Shown: in pieces, positions 1-10,240 of the stretch | Numbering within the stretch: position 1 is the stretch's first letter | Layout: every line of letters begins with the position of its first letter | Origin: Hermatobates lingyangjiaoensis | Taxonomy: Eukaryota > Arthropoda > Insecta > Hemiptera > Hermatobatidae | Length of the DNA stretch: 64,000 nucleotides | NCBI GenBank assembly: GCA_026182355.1 | Contig: JAPFBL010000545.1 | Coordinates: forward strand, 62,001 to 126,000 | Direction: 5' to 3' | Translations under genes and position numbers: made by a program | Notes under the pieces: generated by a model | Databases searched by the model: none | Told to the model about the DNA's origin: nothing | The model's input: the letters and a program-made list of their open reading frames with translations, nothing else

Positions 1-710
1 TGTTATGGTTCAGAACTCTAAATTGCATATCGAATCAGACATATTCAGAGGTTATTCAGATTGAAGATTAAGTAACGCTAGGATTGGTCGAAGCTCAGAG
101 TATATAGGCTATTAATACACTCCTGACCATTAATTATAAAGGCTACTACAAAATGTATTATATAAAATTACTTAATATTTATCAAACTAATTATAACTTT
201 CTATACAGATAGTGTCATTTTGTTTGGCTATTTTCTAAATATACCTCAACGGTGTGCTACTTGATCGTAAGGATGGAAAGTCGATGCTAACGTTGCCTGA
301 GTATATAACAAAGAAATCTTCGCAGGCCAACTGGAAATTCTTCACGCCTCCTTAAACATGGACTTATAACTGATCATTCAAAGGTGTTATTACACATGTT
401 AATGGGAGCTCACAAGTTGAACAGTTTCACAAAACGAATGAATAAGATTCATATGAATGATTATATGATTAATCAATACTGAATTACTAATGAGTGAGCC
501 AAGCTTTCAATTGAAATCTGTTGAAATAATATTGAAATATTTTAACTACCCTTTTACTGTGCTTTTGGATTCACATTTCTTATTTTGGATTCATAAATAA
601 TATGTTATGATAAAATTATACGAATTTTAGCTAATAAGTAGATAGATTAGAATAAGTACTGTATCTCAACCGCCATGAAAATGGTGTGACAAACTTCAAA
701 AAAACAACAT
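1..710. other. AT-rich non-coding DNA
   Basis: No frame above 60 codons, no repeat structure recognised. Confidence 0.6.
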
Positions 711-1550
711 AGATTGGTACCTCGGGATACGAGTGCCCCAACATAAGAGTTATTTGGGATACGAGCTGTCAAATGAGCGAAATTTTATTTTGAAATACGA
801 GTGAAATTTGAGATACGAGGAACAGCCCATTGTAGTATCAGGCCGTTTATAAATATGTACATTTATTTTTTCTACGATGCTGTCTACGGCCCACTCAGTT
901 CTCAGTTTACCTTTGAAAATAGGAAGATCTTGGGAATGTGGGAGAGAGTTTCACAGTTGGTGGCAAAGAAACACCTGGTCGTGCATCGAATCTATTTAAT
1001 GAAACTTGTCTAACTCATTTCCGTAGCTTTCTTAAAGGGAGGGAGAAACAAACCTCCTTGGACAGTATTTTTTTAATCCTGTGAAAAAGGCAAAGACCTT
1101 TTACCAAAAAGTAAAGAGAAAAGCAGTAACTAAAATGAAGCATACAGTAGCATTTAAACTATATCGAAGTTAAATTGTATTTTAACATGGAAAAATATTT
1201 CTAATATTTTATCATACCATATCTAAACATTAAATATTTTTAACTGCATTATGTAAAGTTAAATAATCAAAATACTAATTACAAATGTACGTAAACTTAA
1301 TAAAACCAGTTTTTCTAACCACCTCTACATTCTCTTATATTATGTTTTTATACAATATTTTTCATCTATAAATACATTTTCTTATTCAAAACCATGTGAC
1401 AAAAACAATTAAGGGTAAGTATTTTTGGGGCTGGAACGGATTAATGGCATTTCAATTGATTTCAATGGGGAAATTGCTTTGAGATACGAGTAAATTGACA
1501 TACGAGCAAGGTTACGGAACTAATTAAACTCATATCCCGAGGTACCACTG
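711..1550. mobile_element. decayed Tigger-like element, internally deleted
   Basis: Left end GGTACCTCGGGATACGAG (716) and right end, as reverse complement, CAGTGGTACCTCGGGATA (ending 1550, then TA), form a terminal inverted repeat of the type common in Tigger elements. The interior is AT-rich. A phrase near 1040-1080, GREKQTSLDSI, resembles a transposase C-terminal tail. No intact frame. Confidence 0.65.
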
Positions 1551-1921
1551 TATTATAAATAATTCTTTTTTGGAAAGCAATGGATACAAAGCATGTAATG
1601 ATTGAGCAGAATATTCAAATATAATGAACACGATAGAAAGTAACTTTACAGATATTTCAGCACTACTGTTTTTTTTTTAACACGACATTTGAAAGTGGTA
1701 TTTCATTTAAATTAATAAGAGCTATAACCATGAATCAAGCTTCTGTGGCACAAATCTTTATCAGATTTGCAATTCACGGATTGCCAAACACCTACTTTAT
1801 GACATAATATTTTAGTAAAAATATACTCATCTAAGCTTACTTATCTCATTTATTTTGCGTGACTAAAAATAAATTTGGTTTAAAACAGAACACGACTCTC
1901 ATTTTTATATAAGTGTAATAA

Positions 1922-2240
1922 GGTGCCAAGTTAGGCAAGTGGTAACGTACTTGGCTCTAGACTGGTAGATGGGGGGTTCAATAGCAACTCGAGTCCTTGA
2001 TTTATTCACTCGAGAGGTGAATAAATCTAAGCTTGTCGTCTCTAGTAAAACCGTTCGTCCCGAGTATGTACTTTTGTCAGGTATTGGCTAAAGATCCCTG
2101 CTCTAAATACACTTAAGTTAGCTAAAATTTAAGATTCCCAATGTAGAATGTTCATTGTGTGATATACACAAAGGGCCAATGTTCAGCCTGTGTGATTTCT
2201 CTAGTGGGATTCCCACTGCACCGAACCCATACGATGTCTG
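1922..2240 (+). repeat. tRNA-derived SINE
   Basis: A tRNA-like head (GTTAGGCAAGTGGTAACG, then the B-box-like GGTTCAATAGC near 1977) is followed by a family body (GTCAGGTATTGGCTAAAGAT, CTAAATACACTT, then TGCACCGAACC). The same body recurs at 47.3, 56.3 and 57.2 kb and, inverted, at 20.7 and 25.0 kb. Confidence 0.75.
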
Positions 2241-2289
2241 TTCAACAAATACGTAGACTTTTTGAATTGTTCTGACCCTGTTTTTTTCC

Positions 2290-2860
2290 TCGATGTAAAC
2301 ACAGTGACATAGCAAGTGGGGCGAGAGAGATGTGCGGGTGGTACGTGATGGCATTTCGAAGGGATAAAAATAGAAAATAGAAAAAAAAAAGCTAACCGAA
2401 AATTTGAAATTTTATACTAAAATAAGTTTTTAAGGTCGTAATTGTTTTATGTGTGTAATACTATTATTGAATTGATTTTTTAACTGTAATATTTGTAAAT
2501 TACTTTTTTTGTTTTAAATTGTTCAAAAGTAGTTTTTAAAGGTTGAAAGTCTATTATATTTATTTGCCTAGCCAGTTAATTTATTTTAACAATAGTTTTA
2601 TAACTTGAATTATATGTTTTTGTTTTGAAAAATCTTTGGGTTTTCTTTGATGGCGACTGTGTATGTGTATTAGAGTACTGTAATAAGATTAAAGTCTGAG
2701 ACTAATAACAGCAGTCTAATATTAGATCCTTAATAATACGAGTATATATGAATTTCGAAGGTTGACGGATAATCAAAGGCAGAGGGGAGGGGGAGGGGGC
2801 ACATTTTACGATCATCCCGGGTGGCAAAAATAGTTGCCACACCACTGTGTAAACCGAGCC
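2290..2860 (+). repeat. unclassified dispersed repeat, copy 1
   Basis: Shares with 63190-63870 the blocks ATTTTATACTAAAATRAGT, AAGGTCGTAAT and GTTGAAAGTYTATTATATTT, and the end GGCAAAAATAGTT followed by ACACCAC. A G-rich stretch (GGGAGGGGGAGGGGG) is at 2785-2800. No coding capacity seen. Confidence 0.65.
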
Positions 2861-3270
2861 TGAAGGAATAATATATATATCAGTAGTTTCAAAAAAGTTG
2901 TTCTGCGGAACTATATAGTACTGTCAAAAAATTCAAGAATTCCTCAACTAACTGCTTCAAAATATAATTACTCTTCAAGGGCTGTACAAAAATTTATTTG
3001 TTGGTACTAATTCATGATTAGAATAAGGGAAGAAACACTAAGTACTCATACAAAAGTGGTCTATTCTAATCATGAGGAAATTACTGTTGTTTTAGTGAGT
3101 ACTTAGAGGCTGTTAGTAAACACTCAATGGAGTCCCATTGATGATGGAGCCATTACGAAACCGGTCGGGCGACTCCACCAGCGATAGACGAGCTATGGCG
3201 GTTGATAATAATATCTTATTTACTAACCCAGAGGCACTAACAATATGCATATATATATATATATATACAT

Positions 3271-3418
3271 GATCAAACTACAATAAGAAAATGGGAAAAC
3301 AAGACTAAGATCTTTCAACCGTAACAAGCGGTCTTCGTCAGAGTCAAAAACACAACTTCTCATTTGTGTTTTTGACTCTGACGAAGACCGCTTGTAACGG
3401 TTGAAAGATCTTAGTCTA
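3271..3418. repeat. family-A hairpin with ribozyme-like motif
   Basis: Inverted arms meet near 3358. The right arm carries CTGACGA, A, stem GACCG/CGGTT, GAAAG at 3378-3406. Arm ends read GACTAAGATCTTTCAACCG. A (TA)n tract lies to the left. Confidence 0.85.
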
Positions 3419-3660
3419 GAAGAAACGAGAAAACTTACTGGATCAATATTTCGAACTGAAATTCGTCGTCACGAAGAAAGAAGAAGGGGAGAAGAAGAGG
3501 TGCGTGCGTTCACGTGTACCAGTGGAATGCGACTGAGGGTTCCAGGCGGTAGTATCAAATCCAAGGCGATCGACGACGACGCCTTCTCTTCCTGACGACG
3601 AACTTCAGTTCGAAATATTTATCCAGTAAGTTTTCTCGTTTCTTCTATGTGTTGTCTTTT
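3419..3660. repeat. second hairpin family fused to the family-A end
   Basis: Arms AACGAGAAAACTTACTGGAT (3424) and its complement at about 3625-3644. The right arm holds CTGACGA, C, GAAC/GTTC stem, GAAA at 3592-3615. The loop is GC-rich. Confidence 0.75.
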
Positions 3661-3859
3661 TCATTTATTTATCTGTCCGGTTTAGACTGTTTAGCATTTT
3701 CATTTATATATATATATATATATATATATTAATATAGGTTGGCAGCAAATCTTCTTGGAAGCATATTTTGTTGAAATGTACCGCAGATTCGTAAGACTGT
3801 CAGGAGACTGGAACAGCTTAGTTTGAAAGTCATTTATAGTGAAGCTGCGGTAAATTTCA

Positions 3860-4126
3860 ATATATATATATATATAAAATAAATTCAAAACGAAAGAAAC
3901 ACACAGAAAGACACAGACATAACTCACATCAATATTTCGACCATCGTCGTCATCAGGAGGGGTCACCGCCCTGCCTTCCTGCGGGACTCTTTGTGCTCTT
4001 CACACCTCCTGATGACGACGATGGTCGAAATATCGATGTGAGTTATGTCTGTGTCTTTCTGTGTGTTTCCTTCGTTTTGAATTTATTTTATTTAAAAACG
4101 TCCGCTGGACCTATCTTTTAATTGTG

Positions 4127-4128
<2 letters not shown>
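3860..4128. repeat. hairpin related to the 6.4-kb Penelope end
   Basis: Arms of about 85 bases (3882-3960 and 4003-4090) around a loop. Motif CTGATGA, C, GAC/GTC stem, GAAATATCG at 4009-4030. The Penelope element's 3' end at 6373-6398 has the same motif sequence with one change, linking hairpin and element. (TA)n on both sides. Confidence 0.82.
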
Positions 4129-4171
<43 letters not shown>

Positions 4172-4186
4172 ATATTATATATATAA

Positions 4187-4266
<80 letters not shown>

Positions 4267-4270
4267 ATAT
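4129..4270. repeat. (TA)n microsatellite
   Basis: About 140 bases of TA, interrupted by a few ATTAT steps. Confidence 0.95.
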
Positions 4271-4823
4271 CCACGAGGAAGGCGCCACGCATTCTTCAAG
4301 AAAACACTGCAGTAAAGGGGTCTAATGACAAACGCCACACACACTCAACTTCAACTTCAAATCATAATGCCCATAGCCCGGACCAGATTCTTACGAGGAA
4401 CTCTTCTGCGTGAGGACGCCTATGCCATTCCTGCCCTCTGTGAAATTAAAGTAGGGACTGCGAGCCCTCTCCAGGAAGGACGGCGGATGCAGCCAAGCGT
4501 GTTAAGAAACCGACGGGGAAAAGGTCTACATACACCCACATCAATAGAATTTACAGAAAACACCAACAACCAGTATCTAATGAAATCCACTAAGCCCATA
4601 GTAAACACCGAGTTCGACGAGGTACACTTCCAAGCCAGGACGCCAAGACCTTCATCCAACTCTATTGGAAAATTAAGTAGGGACTGCGAGCCCTCTCCCG
4701 GAGTGAAGGCTGAGGCGGCCGGGCAGACGGAGTGTGCTAAGGAGAAACGTGTTCAACGAATAAACACCCACAACCAATAAAAAGTGCCCAAAGTAATACG
4801 TAACAGGGATTGGCTCGTCTTTT

Positions 4824-4829
<6 letters not shown>
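4271..4829. other. unclassified GC-richer segment between two (TA)n tracts
   Basis: Contains a 151-codon + frame (4325-4780) with no recognised domain. A 30-base piece (GTAGGGACTGCGAGCCCTCT) occurs twice, near 4450 and 4676. It is probably a fragment of a repeat, and may be the 5' part of the neighbouring Penelope element, but no RT motif is visible. Confidence 0.5.
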
Positions 4830-4866
<37 letters not shown>

Positions 4867-4870
<4 letters not shown>

Positions 4871-6027
4871 GTGCGATGGGCACTATTATGGCTCCTTCTT
4901 TTGCTAATTTGTTCTTGGCCAAATTAGAGCAATCTTTTCTATCTGATCGTCAATTCCTTCCCCTTCTTTATACTCGCTACATTGACGATATCTTCTTCAT
5001 TTGGCCACATGGTACCCATGAGTTAAACCTCTTCCTACTTTCCTTCCAAAACTTTTCTTCCTCCATCTCCTTCACCCACCAAGTGTCCAGCAATAAAATT
5101 ACTTTCCTTGATGTTGATGTCACCCTCAACAATAGCAGTTTCTCCACCTCTGTACATATAAAACCTACGAATGCACAGCAGTACCTCCACTACAGTAGTT
5201 GCCATCCCACCCACATCAAAAAAGCAATCCCCAGATCCCTTTCCATTCGCATCCACAGGATTTGTAATAACTTGAAAAACCGTAGTTCCCATATTAACAG
5301 TTTAAAGGAAAAATTAGTTGATCGTGGCTACCCTTCTAATGTCATTGATAGTCGTGTCGTGCCGGCTGAAATAGTTCACCGGCACGTACCGAGAAAAGAC
5401 CACACTGATAGTGTTTTCCTGATATCCACTTTTTTCCCTGGTGCTCATAGGATTGGCTCGGTTATTAAAGAGTTTTTCCCATTGCTCTCCTCTTCTCCTT
5501 CTACCTCGTCTATTTTTCCTGAAGCCCCCTCCTTATCATATCGCAAACCACCGAACCTCAGAGGCATTTTCTCCCATCACTCTCCCTTGAACCCTGCACT
5601 TGGGAGGGGAATGGTGGAGTGCGGACGGAGCAGATGCCAAACCTGTCTTATCATAAACCCTAATCCCTTTTTTACTTCCCCCCATAGCAACATTAACTAC
5701 CCTTGTCCTCCCCACACCTCATGCACATCGGTTAATTGCGTTTACCGTTTGGACTGCACCCAGTGTGATGCATTCTACGTTGGTATGGCATCCACGCAGC
5801 TCAACTTGCGTATGAATGGTCACAGGGCTTCCGTTGGTCAACGCAAAAACCTCCCTATTGCTATCCACTCTAATTCCCATGGACTGGATTTTAATCACTG
5901 CTTCCGGGTCCAAGTCCTTAACCATATCCCTGTTCCGTCTTCTCGGGTTACTTTAAGAGCTTCAGAGGAGGCAATTATCTGTCTTCTCAAAGCTCGCTCT
6001 CCTCCTGGCCTTAACTTGTACCGTTAA
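4867..6027 (+). CDS. Penelope-like RT/GIY-YIG polyprotein, N-terminally truncated
   Basis: RT palm with YIDD at about codons 39-42, linker, Cys-rich motif, and GIY-YIG nuclease in the last 130 codons. Stop TAA at 6025-6027. Upstream codons translate the (TA)n repeat into Tyr-Ile and are not protein. Confidence 0.88.
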
Positions 6028-6372
6028 TTTAATTTTTATTTTTTTTATTTATTTACTTTTTTTTTATTTTTTTTTATATTATTTTTTTAATTTTTAATTT
6101 TTATTTTTATTATTTTATTTTATTGTTTATTTTTTTATTTATTTATTTATTTTTATTTTTTATTTTATTTTATTTTTTTTTTAAATTGTTTATTGCTTCA
6201 TTTACTATTCTTCTCCTTCTGTTATTTTTATTTGCTTTTATTTGTTCTTTTTAGTTATTTTTCTCTCTGTAGTTAGTAGCTTACCTAGGATGGCCGACGG
6301 AGTGCGTGCGTGTTCGTTTGCATTCGGTCTACCTCTCAGTTAGCTTCAGCTACTCAAAGGGACTACTTCTAC

Positions 6373-6394
6373 CCGATGACGACGACTGTCGAAA
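6373..6394 (+). ncRNA. hammerhead-like motif at the 3' end of the Penelope element
   Basis: CCGATGA, C, GAC/GTC stem with loop GACT, GAAA. Position 4 is C instead of the canonical U, so the core is probably impaired. It lies 346 bases after the ORF stop. Confidence 0.45.
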
Positions 6395-6562
6395 TATCGT
6401 TGTGAGTCTTTTCTGTGTATCTTTATTTGTTTTTTCTCTTTAATGTGTTAACTATATATATATATATTATATATATATATATATATATATCAGTTGATAG
6501 TTGGCTTTTTAAGCTAGTTAATATTTGGTATGAATGAAATGGGCTTTTGAGAGAAAAGTTAC

Positions 6563-6718
6563 CTCGACTGTGCGAGGGTCAAGGGTGAGCTCCATGGCAA
6601 GAAGCGTAAGGTCAGTGTCATGAAGAGTCTTTCCTCTTGAGAACTCACCCTCCAGCCGCCTCACCTGGGCTTCGTCCAGCCCTACTTTGTCCTGCTGTCT
6701 CCTTCCTGACTTCAGCAT
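6563..6718 (-). CDS. homeobox gene exon: homeodomain residues 1-46
   Basis: An ATG-initiated exon of 52 codons, phase 0, ending at GAG/gtaact. The encoded QVRRLEGEF and LLAMELTLDPRTVE align without gaps to a homeodomain: L16, F20, L34, A35, L38, L40, R43 and V45 all fall at their usual positions. The exon stops after residue 46, a very common homeobox intron site, so the recognition helix (VWFQNRR-type) must be on a later exon. I did not find that exon in the lower coordinates, where a Penelope-like element is inserted. Arg5 and Phe8 are replaced by Lys and Leu, so the class is divergent and unnamed. The exon is more GC-rich than its surroundings. Confidence 0.68.
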
Positions 6719-9230
6719 TACTTAGCACTTCAGCCCGCCACACCTTTACAATCAACAAAACAAACTAATGAATATTGTAGTTACGTTTGAAAACATTCAA
6801 ATTACCTTCAAAGGGAAAATATCCTGTGCAACTGCAGATGCTGAATATCATATTTTCAACACTCGATACAATCAAATAAACATTTTTAAAAATTTACAAC
6901 AATAATTCTGTAGATAAGGGGAAATAAATACGATAATTAATATTAACTAAACTTTTAACATTTTTTATCTGTAGAAAATAAGTTTGCGGGTCTCTATTAA
7001 TATATATCTCTCAGTAGTTATCAGTGTTGCAGAGTAAGAATTGTATGGAACCAGTCATGTTGCGGACTAAGAGATGTAGTCGGAAACAATAAATCCAACT
7101 TTTACTACTAAATATGTTTGATACACTACATTTGTGTTTTCACATATAAAAATATGTGTAACCTTATATGCTACAAAATATACAATTTATATCTTAACAC
7201 ATTAAGAAACAAATCTTATTTTTTTTACCCATTAATAACTGCTATGATTAGAATCGTTTAACTAAAATAAAAAAAATCTGGAGTGGACTACACTCAACTT
7301 TACTATAAGTAAACTCAATATTATTCTTCTTGGGTGTATAATATATAATGTACCATCTAAGCATAATATATTTGTCTATATGAGAGATGTTTATTCGTCT
7401 CTCATTCCAGGAGGTAGTACAGATAGTGTTTGATCCACTTGTCAATATCTGTGCTTTTTTTTTATCACACCACTAATCCATATAATTCCATTGGTATAAC
7501 TACAGCAGTAATAATATTTTTGAAAAAATTAAAGTGTAGATTTCGTTTATTCCCGGTTATTTTTTACATGTAAAATATTATTCCTCTTATATCTCATATA
7601 AGTCAATAAATTATATACATTTTTCCATTGATCTTCTAAAGAACAATTTTATTTCAATGGATTCACTCAAAAAATTTCTAAGTCAATGTAAACAATGTAA
7701 ATAAATATCAATAAATTCGACAAATATTGTAGATGATCCGCTGTAAGATAAACAATCAGTTTTTCTTGCATTATTGGTCTATTCTGCAATTGAAATTAAG
7801 TGAATTATTTTTTTAACATATTGCTAAAATTTTGTTCCAGTTTTGGTTTAGAATAAAAAAAAAAATTTCTGAAAACAGAAAATGTATTGTAACGCCATTT
7901 TGATGAATTTAATTTTGAAAAAAATTATTTCATCTCATTCTCCTTACATTGTTCTATTTTTAGCCATAGTTTTATTTTGATCCATTAAACGGTATGGCTT
8001 GTATCACTCTCACAAGCTTTCAGCTTGAATTAGAACTCAAAATGTTTACATTTTATTAAAAAAAAAAATTATTTCCCATTGTTTTAAAAATCTGAATATA
8101 GTTTTCGTTTATTTTACAGCCTTAAAGATATTACCAAAATTTCAAAACTCTAGAATTAGTAGTTTAGGAGAAAAAAAAGTAGTCTAAGAACAAGTTTTTA
8201 GCAAAAAAAATGACTTTCCCATCATGCATATGCATAATTGCTCCTAAACAATAAGGCTCATCTATACTATGAGGCTCATTTTTGTGTGAAGTATCAACTT
8301 CATCCATCAAACAATCTGGACCTCAGTGTGGCCACAAACTTCGGATACATACTCAGCCACCCACTCTCTCTCTCTCACACACACACACAACAGACATCAT
8401 CGAAAAAACTTCATAACACGACTTCTGAGATCTCAAAACATGTAATTTCATCAAAATCTCAAAATCGATTTTTTTCCAAGACTTACAGAAAAGTAATAAA
8501 AGCAGATTAATTATTACAAACAAATATTTAATAAACAGTTTCTTAAGTTTATTGATATAAGAAAGTCCTACTTTTTAACTGTGGTACTATTAACTGTTGT
8601 AGTATCAAATTCAACACTTATACTACAGATAAGAGACTTTTACAACTTTGTTCTAATAGGGACCCCAGATTCGGACCAAATCAGGTTAGCCACAGTAATT
8701 CATGACTCAAATTATAATAAGTAGCTCTGACTCTATAAAGAAATTAAAGCATAATAACTTCTCCTTATAAAGTGAACTAAGAAATAGACTTAGGAAGTAA
8801 GCTGGTATGTTTATAATAGTACTAGATCCCTAAAAATATATGTGGAAGATTTTTTTGGTTTTAAGGTCTATCTAGAAATGCATTAATTTCTACTAGAACT
8901 TAATAAACATTTTCGTTATCTCTCGTATCCAATTCAATGTTAAAAGGAAACACACATGATTTGTAGTTTATTTTAAAGTTACCTGTAGCTAAATTCATCA
9001 AGGAGTAATAAAAATAAAATAACACATCAAATAGCACTAATTCAAAGGGAATTATGGAAATGTACCATACCAATATTTGGCAAAGTTATCTTTAAAACAA
9101 ATATGAGATCTAAAAATACAAAGTTATGACCTTGCAAGGAAAACAATAACCTTTGAAATAACTTAAATAGTTTCAGCATTTATAATAATACAAAATAATG
9201 CAAAACAGACACACACACACACAAAAAAAA
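6719..9230. other. AT-rich intergenic DNA, 5' of the homeobox exon
   Basis: Poly-A/T runs and a short (CT)n(CA)n tract at 8361-8388. The 90-codon + frame at 8238 has no family features. Promoter elements of the homeobox gene would lie just above 6718, but none is recognisable. Confidence 0.55.
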
Positions 9231-9274
9231 AATATATATAAATATAAATAATATATATATTATATATAAAGATT

Positions 9275-9376
9275 TCACATAAACAGGTGAAATAACAATC
9301 AATGATCAACCCACAACATGAAATCGGACAACAAGACTAATATCTTCCCATGTCATGTTGTGGCCCGATCACACAT
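9275..9376. repeat. family-A hairpin, internally deleted
   Basis: Keeps the outer arm parts (GATTTCACATAAAC, ATCAATGATCAA) but has lost the motif-bearing centre. Confidence 0.7.
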
Positions 9377-9597
9377 ACATATATAATTTGTAACTAGTTT
9401 TAACTCGTGTTCCTTTCAGTTTTCATATATATATACAAATTGTTCTTGACCTCTTAATTCAACACAGTATTTGATGAGATTTTTTTTTTTTTTTTTTGGA
9501 ATAAACGCAATTCATTTTTACAAACAAAACGAAGTTTTTAATCCAAATATTTAATATTAAAAGACGTTACACTAATGTTCATTTGGAAGTAGGTTTG

Positions 9598-10240
9598 GTC
9601 TAGTAGAAGCATGGTGGCATAGCCAGAAGGCTTAGGTACAACGGTGGTTCAAAACAAGTCTACTGAAAGAAACTTGATACAACCGCAGGCCTTAGATACA
9701 TCCGTGAATCAAAAGAGGTCAAGTGGAATCATGGTGGTACAACCGAAAGACTTAGGTACAGTGGTGAATCAAAACAGGTCTACTGTATGCATGGTGGTAC
9801 AGCCGGAGCCTTAGATACATCCGTGAATCAAAAGAGGTCAAGTGGAATCATGGTGGTACAGCTGAAAGACTTAGGTACAGTGGTGAATCAAAACAGGTCC
9901 ACTGTAAGCTTAGTGGTACAGCCGGAGCCTTAGATACATCCGTGAATCAAAAGAGGTCGAGTGGAATCATAGTGGTACAGCTGAAAGACTTAGGTACAGT
10001 GGTGAATCAAAACAGGTCTACTGTATGCATGGTGGTACAGCCGGAGCCTTAGATACATCCGTGAATCAAAAGAGGTCGAGTGGAATCATGGTGGTACAGC
10101 TGAAAGACTTAAGTATAGCGGTGAATCAAAACAGGTCTATTGTAAGCTTGGTGGGTACATGTGGAAGCCTTAGATACATTCGTGAATCAAAAGAGGTCGA
10201 GTGGAATCATGGTGAACCAGTTGGAAGGCTGGAGTAGTTG
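9598..10240 (+). repeat. composite minisatellite, about 119-bp unit made of two 60-bp halves
   Basis: About five units. Each has half A (ACTTAGGTACAGTGGTGAAT, AAAACAGGTCTACTG) and half B (CCTTAGATACATCCGTGAAT, AAAAGAGGTC). The halves are themselves diverged copies, so this is a higher-order repeat. Short frames across it are artefacts. Confidence 0.9.

Larger units (their letters stand above)
4867..6490 (+). mobile_element. 5'-truncated Penelope-like element (reverse transcriptase + GIY-YIG endonuclease)
   Basis: One open frame (4867-6027, about 386 codons) starts directly after a (TA)n tract, so the N-terminus and RT fingers are missing. Seen: the RT block GTIMAPSFANLFLAKLE, the catalytic YIDD box (TRYIDDIFFIW), thumb sequence, a Cys pair (CGRSRCQTC), then the nuclease motif VYRLDCTQCDAFYVG with R and H downstream (LRMNGHR) and a conserved Glu (ASEEAII). 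This is the EN+ Penelope architecture, which moves by target-primed reverse transcription. A T-rich 3' tail (6030-6260), a hammerhead-like motif (6373-6394) and another (TA)n tract follow. The frame has no internal stop, so the copy looks young, but it lacks its 5' part. Confidence 0.9.

Noticed and set aside
1926..1998. Functional tRNA gene at the SINE head
   Set aside because: The cloverleaf cannot be closed, the B box is diverged, and the same head recurs with a common non-tRNA body at five other places.
4325..4780. 151-codon + strand frame as a gene
   Set aside because: No domain recognised, contains an internally repeated 30-base piece, and lies between (TA)n tracts among repeats.
4810..4866. 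ATG at 4810 as the start of the Penelope protein
   Set aside because: The codons up to 4866 translate the (TA)n tract to Tyr-Ile. Homology starts after it.
6373..6394. Calling this a functional hammerhead ribozyme
   Set aside because: Core position U4 is C and there is an extra base before stem II. No cleavage-site helix was established by eye.
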